NCBI GenBank assembly: GCA_030248225.1
Contig: JASANE010003716.1
Span: 1-64,000, forward strand
DNA: 64,000 nt
DNA from: Trileptium ribeirensis
Lineage: Eukaryota > Nematoda > Enoplea > Enoplida > Thoracostomopsidae
Direction: 5' to 3'
In this document: piece after piece, positions 24,701-36,700 of the stretch
Numbering within the stretch: position 1 is the stretch's first letter
Layout of the letters: each line of letters begins with the position of its first letter
The notes under the pieces: model-generated
Seen by the model: the letters and a program-made list of their open reading frames with translations, nothing else
The model's database searches: none
Told to the model about the DNA's origin: nothing
Made by a program: the position numbers and the translations under genes

Positions 24701-27700
24701 CGATGAGTTATGAACGACACAGGCGGGCAAAAATTTTACGATTTTTGTCGCTAGCAAACAGGGGCGCCCGCAGGGGGGGGCACGGGGGGGCACTTGCCCC
24801 CCCCCTGGAAAATGGAGGTGCGGAAAAATCATAAGGGTCCCCCCTTGTGAAAATTTGCCTCCGAAAATCATTTTCAGAGGCACCTTAAAATTAAATTTTA
24901 GACAAAAAATGTAAAAATTTTCCCTGCGGGGCTTGAATCAATGCAAATCAACCTTTTCCATACTGCGAAATTTAACTTTTGGGGAAGCCTAACGGTCGAC
25001 CTTACCCGTACATACCATAATATGGTGGCATAAGCCATATGAAGTGTAGGCTAGCGCAGTGGATTAAATGATTGATTCAATGATTGATACAGTATTTGAT
25101 CATTTGATATTGATTCATTTGTATCTTTTCAGGGCGCGGCTTACGCAGTATTACGTTTATATTTGGATGTACTAAAGTTTTATAATGGACATTCGCAATA
25201 TCTCGCTAACACGATACCCTATGACAGTCCGAGATCTAAAGTACAAAAAACATCTGCTTCCCAGCAATCACAGCCATCGACCTCCGCCGACAGTCTTGCT
25301 GAGACGCAGCTCAAATCCTGCACCTCATCTTCTAGGGCATCTGAGACGACCAGCCTCCAGATCCCTATGTATCGGCATGTTTATCCACGCGGAACAATCG
25401 ACAAGATACCAAACATAGATTGCTAACGAACCCTTTCCGACCGCCGACAGGGTACAATTTCAAAGCAGACGCCGTAGGAACACGAACGTTTCGGCACGCC
25501 TGGTTAGCGCAGTACGCTCCTTGGTTAGCATATTCGCCTCATCTCAAAGGGGCCCTTTGCACTCACTGTGTCGTTTTCCCTCAGCCAGTAATTCGCGGTC
25601 TTCAAGGGGCATTTATAACTACGCCTTTCACAAAATATAAGGACTTCAATGAACAAGCCAAAAAACATGTCGCCTCGGCATGGCACAAGGGGTCGCAAGA
25701 AGATGCCGAAAATTTTTGTCGAGCCCATATCGACGGATCCAAAGATGTTGTCAGCCAACTTGACAGTTCGGTGAAGCGAAGGATTGAAGAAAATCGACAG
25801 AAGCTCTTCCCCACTTCCGTCACTTCAGGCCCGTTTTTCATCAGCCAGTGGGCCACAGCGTCATCTTTTCAATCTCCAACCGTCCGCAATGAATAAATTA
25901 TCTCGCAATGACTTCAAACAAACTGTTCGCGAAATTCACCACTTATATGATATTGACAATTTCGAAATTGAGGCGTCAGGGTGGTACGATTTCTGGCAGG
26001 GCAAGGACGGAAACAACTTTTCAATACCTGAACTGCTTACCTATACGAAGTTTTATCCAGCAATTCGTCAAGCGCTTCACATCCTTCTAAATTTTCCTGC
26101 GACCACTTGTATGTCGAACGATCTTTTAGCACTTTGCGAGAGTCAAAACATGGCTACGGTCGACAATGGGCGAGGGAGACGTCTTTCCGGCTTATGTATG
26201 TTGAGTGTGCACAGAGGACGAGTGAATACGGAAGAAGATTGAGTTCATAAATGGCGTTATTGATTTGTTTGCAACCGATCGAAGACGGTTCGCAATTTTC
26301 TGTTTCAAGAGTGACTGACAGTGTAATTGTCTATTAGGCTGTATAAACTTTGAAGTAGTTTTCAATGTCAATTTTCATGTTATATATGCAGCAACTACTG
26401 ACGATGTTTTTGGGTGTGGGATGAAACATGCATATCTGAAAACCGTAATTGTGCTGTGAAGTAGAACTGAATTTTAAGCAAAACTTAGAGAAAGACCGCC
26501 AATTTTGTGTTTACAAGTTGCCTTAATGCGGTGCGGTAAACGAGTCTTAAATAAGAAAAAAATTCTTGCCCCCCTCTGGAAAAATTTCTGCGGGCGCCCT
26601 TGCTAGCAAAGTAATAGATGCAAACTCCGCTTGCTTCGGCCCCTCCGTTTCAATTATTGGTATGGCAAAGTGTCTTCGGGGCTTTGATCTTGCCGCTGGT
26701 CTACTCTTGCGCATCTTATCCTCAATTGCCTGGCGATTGTAGCATTGAAACGTACTCAGCGTATTTTCACAAGTACCTATTCAAATTAAATTGATTGCAT
26801 TAATATTGATTACAATGTATTAAAAATGTTTATAATAATTTCCTTGTCTTTCAAACCTATCATATTGTCGAGGGTCAGGTGGAAGAACTACATAACTACA
26901 TTTTTTCTCAAAAACGAATTACGTTGTCTGGCCTGTTCATAGCCTTCCAAAAAGTGTGATGGGACCTCATATTCATTTTCGAGGGAAATTTTAAAGTGGC
27001 GGATACAGATTTTTATGTAGGTTCACTATCGCGTAGGTGTTTTCAGGCTATAAAACTATATTTTAGCATTAGTAATACAGGTAACTATAAGGCGGGTCAA
27101 CCCACGATTGCATAGCGAGCGCCTTCTTTGTGAGCAAGCGACGCTTATAGCCACATAAACATTTTTGCGTTCATCAACTCGTGACTTTTTTCAGCCTCTT
27201 AAAAGTTCATATTCGCAGAATTATAAAATTACATTAGATTGAAACCTACAAAATTATACACAGATCAACGACTGCTCCCAGGGATGTAGTATCATGCCAA
27301 AAAGGACATATTGGTCACAGATACAGTCAAATAAACCACGTCATCGTTTTCAGCATATCGGAAACCGTAACCGCAAATGCAACAAATTAGAACTACGTAA
27401 AAACACGAAAATATGCATGGCCCAAGTGGGGTCTCATGGAATACATCATTCCAAAAAGCTTACATTGGTCACTTATACGCTGAAATAAATCACATCGTTT
27501 TCAGCATCGTCGAAATCCGTAACAAACACAATAATGTTCAAATTAAAACATTAGGTTGAAAATCGCGGAATCATGCCTTGCTCCAGTGGGGATTTCATGG
27601 GATGCTGCACCATTCTAAAAAGCCTACTTTGTTTACACATTTACTCAAACAATTTACTCCATCACTTTTAGCATCCTCTAAAACCTCTGTAATAACAGAC

Positions 27701-30700
27701 GCAACAAAGTATGGAAAGAATGTTCAATATCTGGTCGACTATGGTTATGACGACGATGACGACATCTTCGATGACTATGTTGACGAAACTTGGAACTAGC
27801 TATGAAGCAACGAACATATAAACTGTTCGCTTTAGCTGGCTATATTCACGGTGCTGAAGATAGAACTAGCTTCTGGGATAGCATAATAATTGCAATGGGA
27901 ACTATAATCACTTTAACCACTTGGGATAATATAACTTTTTATATGAAATCCGTATCAGCGAGCATACAACATCATAACATTACGATAAAAATCACAAAAT
28001 CATGTATTATAGTTCTTGGGGGTGTTCTGGGGATACAATACCATTCCAAAAAGGTAAATCGCTCAAATGAACCACTTCATCGTTTTCAGTACCCTCGAAA
28101 ATCTATGTAATAGCAGACGCAACAAAATACGACATTTCATTTTAAATAACGAAATCATGCATGGTTCTTAGATGGTCCCAGAGAATACAGTACCATTCCA
28201 AAAAAGGAAAACCAGTCATAGATACATTCAAATAAATCACTCATTTGTGCTCAGTGACACCGAAAACTTTTGTAGTGACGATATATTGCCAATCGCGCTA
28301 TAGCTCAAGCGAAAGCTTGACATCTTTATTAGTGCCTTAGGGCTGAAAATGGATTCCCACTGATTTCTTTTATTAGTGGCCCGGGAGGAGTTTGGTCATA
28401 TCGAAATGCGGCACGACAAAACAAGTTCTTGGTTGTATCTCGACAAGCGGTACAGATATTTCTGAGAAATCAGATTATTTGTAGAAACTCAAAATTAAAA
28501 CGCTATAAAACTGTATGTAAAGGTTTTGTACAAAGCTAACCTAGGATTATGGATTAGGGTCCAAGCATTTTTTAAAAGGACCGTGAGACCCGAATTATCC
28601 AAGCAAATCGTATCTTCTGGGGCTCATTTTTGTAGAGCGTTAGAAGGTCTATGTAGCTGCATATGAAGCGTTAATGCAGTTGTTTTCTATTTTACAGGAT
28701 AATGTAAAGCGGGTTTTTAAATGGGCTTTTGAAATCCAAAATACACGAAAACGACCATATCGCCTTAAGTAATCAAATATATATATATATCAAATATATA
28801 TATATATATGGGTCTTCTTGGATTCATTTATCGAGACAGGCTCCATGTAGCTGCATATAATGTGTTAACTATGTTGACGGATTAAATAAAACAGAGTTTT
28901 AAACTAATCCAATGAGACCTGCAATAAGTAAAACTACCATATCTTCTTAATAAGCGGTAATACAGGGGTGATAATGGTCTACTTTTGTTGAACGAGTCGC
29001 TCTATGTAGCTGCGTAAGACGCTTTATTACGATGGTTACCTCTGTTGTAGGACGAGGTAAAATAAGCTTATGAGACTGATCTCGCCAAACTGCCAAAACT
29101 ATACCTGGGCGCATGAGCTTGGGGGTCCCCCAGTTCGGAAGTGGTGGAGCCGAAAGTACCGGAGGGCGATTCCCCAGTTCACCTAGTGGTACCCCAGTTG
29201 AGCTTTTGAAACGTACTGTAACCGTCAGTAAACGTCAAAAATGTCGTAACTTGGCAACTGGTTGCAATTGTGCTTACTAAATTCGGGAAATTTTTTGTGA
29301 TTTTTAGCCCCTTAGGTGGATTTTAGGATTTTTTAACCAAAATTTGGAAAATGCGCATATTTTTAGCTCATCAGACAAAAATTTGGTAATTTAGTCCCGC
29401 TGGAAACTACGCAGGGTGGGAGGGCATGAACTGGGAGGAGGCAATATTTACTTGAACTGCGGTAACTGGAGGAGGTCGAAACACCTGGGGGGCAGGGAAT
29501 AACCGGAACCGGAACCAGCAACCGGAACCGTCCATTTAAACCGGATCCGGAACCGGAACCTGGTCTTCGAAATTTATATATAGTAAAACAAATGATGGAA
29601 GAAATTAAGGTATAGTGGATTTAAAATGCATTAAAAATAACTTTTGCATTAAACTTAATGTATTGCGATGGTATCATTGCCTTTCTGAAACTTTAAAGAG
29701 ACTGAGGAAGCTAATAATGTTTATTTATCGATCAAATATGTCGGTTTTTGGACATTCAGAGCAAAAAATGTCTTCCACTATACACTATTGCTTATACTGC
29801 GTCAAATCGAATGTGCTTACAAAGCTTGCAGCGTAGAATACACACTTTCGCTCTGTCTCCAGTCGCCTCCCTTTACTACACATACGTTTGTTGCATGTTC
29901 TTCTGCAGGAAACTTAAAATTATGGGTTTATATGATTCTAAGAGGAAATAATAGATAGAAGGTAATTTTCTGATCAGTGGTGGGAGACACTGTTTAGGCT
30001 AGCGTTGGACAAACAGTGCCCGTCAGTTAGATCATAATGATGATAACTTTCTAATGAGACTGCTATAAATGAGACACACTGTGATGCTGTTCGCACAGTT
30101 TCAATAAATACAGTTCATTGCCAAGAAAGCAGTTTTTAGCTGCATTGCAGATAACGTTAGTTTACTGCAATGTAGACTGATTTGCCAAGAAAGCAGTTTC
30201 TAGCTGCGTTGCAGATAACGTTAGTTTACTTCAATCTAGACTGATTTGCCAAGTTTACAAACGCATTGGCTGGTGCTTGACGCAATTTATGTTAGCCAAG
30301 CATACCCTAAGTACTTCTGCGTAAGCCATCCTCTGTTACCGAGTTGGACCGGTTTAATTCAAATGTATCCCACAGACTTATGGATGTGTAAAATAGCTGC
30401 TACAAGCATCAACCTGGCTTTGATTTAACAAACTCTTGCAGGTTATTATGAAAAATTCCTGCTCAAATTATGTGCCGTAGATAAGTTTCACACGGAAAAT
30501 TGGTTAGTTAATCTTTTCTTTTGCTTGGCATTATTGGAGCTTGATCATTGTATAATATATATTACATATGTTTGGATTACAGGATGAAGCAAAAAACTTG
30601 GAAAATTTCAAACAAAATTTTTAAGCCGGAATTCCGGTTCCGGTATGGTTTTTGCCCTTTGCCGGAACCGCAACCGGAACACGATTTTCGCCGGAACCGG

Positions 30701-33700
30701 AATTCCGGTTACTCCCTGCTGGGGGGCCTGCTCTATATTTGGAGAAGCCAGTGAGACCAGAAATACACAGAAAGCGATATCTCTATAATCGATAGGACCT
30801 GTGATTAGCATTGGGTTGACTTTGCAGAGCGTTCGAAGATCGAAGTACCTGCTCATTGTAACGTTATGATGGTTATTCGTTTTCTACGCTTCGGTCTTTT
30901 TTGCATTTAAAACGGTTTTTGAGGCCTAAATTCTTCGAAAATGGTCGTATCATAACAATCGTTCAAACAATATGGATGAGATTGGGCTAATAAAGCGAAT
31001 GAAACACAGGGGTTGCTATAACTATTCTTACATAGCTACAAAGAAGGGGTTTCTCTGGATATGTATTTGCTAAAAGCTTTGTATGTGTATATCGCGAGAT
31101 GTGCTGTTGTAGAATTTGTATGTTTTTGTATATTAGCATTATTGTGCTGGTACACGCACTATATAATTGCACTGCTCAAACAATTTCCTACTTAAATTCT
31201 CACGAAACTGACACGAGTTGGAGACTTAGATTATGGCATGGGGTCACCAAATATTTTGTTATATCCTCTGGCGGGAACGTTGGATCGAAAAATGAAGGAC
31301 CGCTGTCACAAAAGCCTCTCATTGCGAGCTATTACCTTGCTGGTATGCATTTTTGTCAGAGTAGCCGTTTTCAAACTATAATACAAAGGTTTAAAAAGAC
31401 TTCCACATGTGGGATTTTCAGAAATCGAAAAGTGTTTTTCTTGTTTGTTGTGGGTGAACGATGAACCTATACGGTTATCTGTGGAGCACGTTAGTTTCAT
31501 CGTTTTAAACCTTCATTGAGTATGTTAATTACTCCGAGGGACCAAAATTTGTCACTTTTTCGATATAGATGTGTGCAGAGGACTAGAATGAGTTTATAGT
31601 TTTAGGGGTTGATGACTACGTTAAAAGCATCTGTTTTGCATGGTACGTATGTATTAATTAACACAAGTGCTAATAGCCTACAACATAAATGGTTCTTCAA
31701 ATTATAATTTTTCTTAAAATTGGGGTTTTATAAATTTCAAACGTGTACATCTTTTTGGTCATTGGAGCAAGTAATAAAGTGTTTACGGTTAAGATATATG
31801 ATTAAAATAGTTGCTGTCTTGCCATTAAAAATGTGGTACTTTAATTGTCAGGAAAATAGATTTGGAACCCTGTATTAGTCACTTTTTGTTGTATATTAGC
31901 CGCTTTCCATATCCATTTACCCTAACGTGCAGGAATAACTAGTGTGGTGAATATTGTGATTATTTATGATTTTATAGCTTTAGTTGCTTGAGTTGTGCTC
32001 AACAAATTAATTTTAATATAACATTTAAATTTGAAAACTCTAGCCATCACCAGATACATTGAATGTTATTCTTAAAATAGTATAAAAAATTTTCTATTTT
32101 ATGCTTTACAGTGTTAGTCGCTCATGCGCTACACTCTTATTTTTATTTTAATTAGCCTAAGATTTTGTTCAATATTTATTTTTATAGAGAAGTTAATTTT
32201 TTTAACCTTGCAGCAGTACGACTCAAGTATGACATTTGGCTTGTTAACGGTGCGCCTTCGGTTCGTCACCAAAATCCGTTTGAACATCAATTTTCTTTTG
32301 ACCAACAAGACGTTGTCGAAATCTATTTTACCGCCGCGCTTGTATTTATAGTCCTTTTTTGTACTCAGTTGTCTTCGTCACGGAATTATCGCTCACAAAA
32401 GTCATTTTTGTTGCTAGTCATCATTGGCGCAGAGGTTGGTGACGTTTTTTTCTAATTGTGATTTTTCTTATGATAAGCTGAAAGCATAGCATCGACGAAC
32501 ATTGTGTGCGACAACATAAGTATATTGTCACTTTTTCTTTGCAGTTCCTATTGGGAAATGGCCGCAGCTGCTGGCTAGGTGTTCGCTCGTGGCTGGATTG
32601 ATGTAATTGTTCACCTAGTTTTGTGTTTACGCAGAACCAACGATTTGCTACCCAAATTCTCCTAAAACCAACACGAATTTGAATGTTTTTAATTTTGGCC
32701 ATTCGGATTACCCCAACATTAATTTAAGCTTTAGCTGTTACCAGAGGCATCAAATCAGAAAATATTTAGCTAGCATCGAGAGCTACAACTGTACAGCTTA
32801 TGCATGTTTTATCCGAGCAGCAGTTTTTGAACTATGAGCCAAAGTTTAAACAATATCCAAAAAAAGTAAAATTTTCAAAATTTTGACAGTTTCCTGCTTT
32901 TTGGGGGTGAACGATGGGCTTACGCGATTAGTTAATCCATGAGTCGCGTTGGTTTCACTGTTTTAAACTTACAGCTAGCTCTGCGGAGCGGTGCATAGGC
33001 TAAATTTGCAGCAAAATAGGCGAAATTTGCCACTTTCCCAGTGTAGATGTAAATTGAGGATTACAATGCTTAATAGGTTCACTCGGTTACTGAATGCTAT
33101 AGTAGCAATAATTATATATTTATTTGTGTGGTTCGCTTTAAATAAAGCACGTGGCCTACAACGTAAAGGCGGCTCTTGAACTTGCAATTTTTTAATATAT
33201 GGTCTATAAATTCCGCACGTTTTCGCCTTTTTTGCATTCGAAGAAGATATAAAGCATTGCTGGCGTGTTAATGTTACTGTGGGACCTTGAAGCTGCTCAA
33301 GAGGCTGAATTTAGCATCGTGTAATAGTCACTACGCGCAGATTAGCCCTAGCCGTTTTGTTTGTCATCGCCGCGTGAGTAACTACAGTGGCAATAGATAT
33401 AAGAGAACTACGTATTCTCGATTTTAAATGAGTCGATTTAAATTCACTTGCTCCCGGAGCGGTCGTTTTAACTCCATCTGTTATTAACGAGTTTCGCCCG
33501 AATGAATTTGATCCCACATTTAAAGGGCACATCTTGCACCATTTCCCGCATTAGTATATTTTGCTATTGTTTGCACGTATCTGTAATAATTAGCTTCTAT
33601 GCAAAACTGACACAAGCATTAGTGCAATGTAGCCTGCATAAAATATTGACCAGAAATTATAGTTTGAGGCACATTTCGGATAGGGCATTAACCTGTTACA

Positions 33701-36700
33701 ATTATGTAGAAACAGACATCTGCAACTTAGGATAGCATGTTTGTGGAAACGGAGCGAGCGGAATTTTCACTGAGGGTGCTAGGGGAAAATCGTGAAAATG
33801 TCTTTTTGTGGCGCCGCCATTCATAACTCATTTTCGCGGAGGAGGGCGGATTTCGACAAATAGCACGTGACGACGATGTGCTCTTTAGTTGAACGCCAAC
33901 AGCTGCGCCCCATCTTCGGGGTCAACCTGGCAAAAAGGTTTTCAAGAGTTCTTTGCCAAATGTGGCCATACGTGGTTTGTTTTTCGCAACCAATATCTCA
34001 CGAGACCGGCTTCCCATCGAAAAACCGAACCATTCAGAATCAGCACATCGAGATGTACAACTTTGCCGACCACGACTTTTTTTGTGGGACCAGTCCGTGG
34101 GCCGCTATTGCCCGAATATGGCTTGTCGGTCTTTTGTCATAAATAGCGATTTTTTCAAATTGTGGCATGTTATTACGTGTTTTGCATCGAGTATCTATTA
34201 GGTTATCAAGCATGCTGGATATGACATTTTTGCTATTTAGGCTCCAACTTGACTATATTTTACCTTTTGTGTTGCTTCAAGGGTTTTACGGTCGGCGAAC
34301 CTGACTTTCAAAATGTAATAATTTTTACTTTTTGTTATTTATTGTTTGCAGGGCATCAAGGATGGTTTATATGTAGGTTTCCGATACGCTGAATATGATG
34401 GTTTGGTTATCTAGAGTCCAGTATGAGTATTTTATGCCTTTTCAGATGTTTTCAATTGGTGTAGGGTCAGCGAAACCGGTCGCCATTATATAATAGTCTG
34501 TCTTCAGTAGTTTGGTTACGTATTGCGTACGTAACCCAACGTAGAGTATCAAAAATGGTTTAAATATAGGTTGTATGCATGTTGAATACAGTGGTTTAGA
34601 CATCTAGAGGCTAACACGAATACTTCGGGCGTTTTCAGTAGTTATCGATTGGTTTAGTCTCTATGATGTTAAGCGCTTTCAAAGGTATCAGGGTTATAGA
34701 TATTCTAGTGCAGTATACACATCAAACACAAAGCCTGCTACACAGTGCTTTCACAAAATTACTACTTGATGAAACCATGCCTGCTCCATTTCACCCTCGC
34801 TTGTGAGTTACTAGTTTAATGAGTATTGATTTTTATTCGTGTGGTGCTTGCTATTATCTGTTTAACCTGTACTGATGGTGATATGCCACTATACGTTTAA
34901 CTATTATAGCTATTTGTGTTTTATGCCCACATCCTGCACCCGGAGCAGATGTCCTGGGTTTTTGAAATTCTAGCTTAATATGATCGGTAACGATAATCAT
35001 TGATCGATGCATGATTTTGTCTGAAAACCTATGTATAAGCCAAACTCGATGAATACTAATAACCGCTTAGAATAACAACTAAAAACGAAAAACAGTGTCC
35101 TTTGTTCTATTTTTGAACGTCTTGTTCGTTCAATCGATATGAGGGCTGTTTTGCTTACGCAGCGGATATACGGCCGCTAACAACGAACAAGTTTGCTAGT
35201 ACAGTGTCTGTCAATGAACGATTAAGGCTTAACTCGAACGCACACGTTTTCTTTGGCTAAATATAGTAACCATCACAGCTTTTATTAACCGAAGCGTTTT
35301 TGTTTTCGTTAGTTGGGGAAAATTCGACACCGTCTATTCGTAAGTCCGTTTAGCTCCTCAATAACTACTGGGCCGATATTGAAAAATTTTTTTGATTGAA
35401 AGGCTTATTATCGCAGAGGTGCAAGACATACAGATTTTGACAAAAGTTGTTTTAGTTAATTAGTAATTACCTAATTCGTTAAGCGTGTTAGTCTATTTTT
35501 AGCAATTTCAAACAAAAATTGCATATTTTTCAATAAATAATTAGTGTAAAGCTATTATTTTGGGACATATACTACATCTCGCCGTGGTGATTTTGAATCT
35601 GTGCTTATTTAGTATTCAAGGAAGTTAAAAAATGCTAATTAGTTAATCAGCTAATTACTAATTGATTGTTAATTAGCTAATTTTTTAAATAAATAAAGCT
35701 AAAAATAAATTGCACCCGGGGGTTTTCTATGTCGCTGATCACGAATATGACATTTCTAAAGTTCTAAAACCTGACCGTATATGCTAATTAGTTGATTAAT
35801 TAACTAGCCAATTAAGTAATTTTATTAAAATTTTAAAATTACTTCAAAATTGCTAATTTGTTGCGCTCGGGGGTTTTCGATGTCGCTGATTATGAATATG
35901 TGCTTTTAAAGTTCTCTGATTTTATCATGAGTGATAATTAGGTAATTAATTAGCATTAGTTGGTGTTACTAATTAGCTAATTTCTTTTAGCTGGCGAGCT
36001 TTTGTATGGTGGATTTGACATCAATTGCCTAAAACGTGATACTTATTATAAATTGATTAAATAGTTTGTTAAAACACATGTACACACAGATAAGATACCA
36101 AATACTTTGCCTGTTGCTCCGCTAACTTTTTGTAATTTATTACGTTTACTAGTATTTTACGTTGTATGTCAATTTCAAATCAACAATATTTTTAATCTTT
36201 TTAACAAACGTGCATTTTTAACTCATGTTAGTATTTTATAGGCTGGTGGTCTGCTGCTTAATCTAATCCATGTCATGTCATTTGCGTTTAATGGAGTTGG
36301 TTTGATCGGTCTCCATATCGTCGGCGATTTCCTCGTATTTGCATCCGGCCGTCTTTTAGTTCTACTGTTTATTTTACTTGCCAAAGGATGGAATGTGTTG
36401 CTAACGCAGCGGTCCATATCTACTGGCAGTGCAGGCTGTAGTAGTGGCATACCGACACTGTCGCAATCGGCCGCGCAACAACATCGCTTTAATATGAATG
36501 CAACTGTTGCAATTTGGTTTACCTATTGTATTGCATTTATTGCGTTGTTTATTTGGAATTCGGTAAATATGTTTCAATAGATGTGTTTATGCAGAGAAAT
36601 ATGGTGTAACTAGCACGAGTTATTAGTGTATGTGAAAGAACGTAACAACGTTATGCAAACGTATATGGTTCAGGCTAGCTTCTGTATATTATGGTATTTA

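Larger units (their letters stand above)
20815..32213 (+). other. Intron 4 (11.4 kb, phase 1)
   Basis: This is the largest intron, and mobile DNA fills about half of it: a possible GC-rich-ended element (23703-24525), a deleted hAT (24759-26602), a truncated MITE (26928-27092), two tandem arrays (27280-28270 and 28560-29095), a hAT MITE (29493-30718) and one dispersed repeat copy (31180-31760). 20815-23700 holds no recognised gene apart from a repeat near 21500-21720. Confidence 0.85.
32435..36241 (+). other. Intron 5 (3807 bp, phase 0)
   Basis: It contains dispersed repeats (32630-33260, 33860-34530, 35330-35500) and an AT-rich palindromic block (35620-35990). No gene is seen in the rest, including 34530-35330. 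Confidence 0.85.

Noticed and set aside
27578..28110. Two consecutive plus-strand frames of 73 and 106 codons
   Set aside because: They lie in the ~155-bp tandem array; composition and repeats explain the open frames.
33867..34146. Overlapping plus-strand frames of 82-91 codons
   Set aside because: They lie in a dispersed repeat whose second copy (39175-39860) does not preserve any of these frames.
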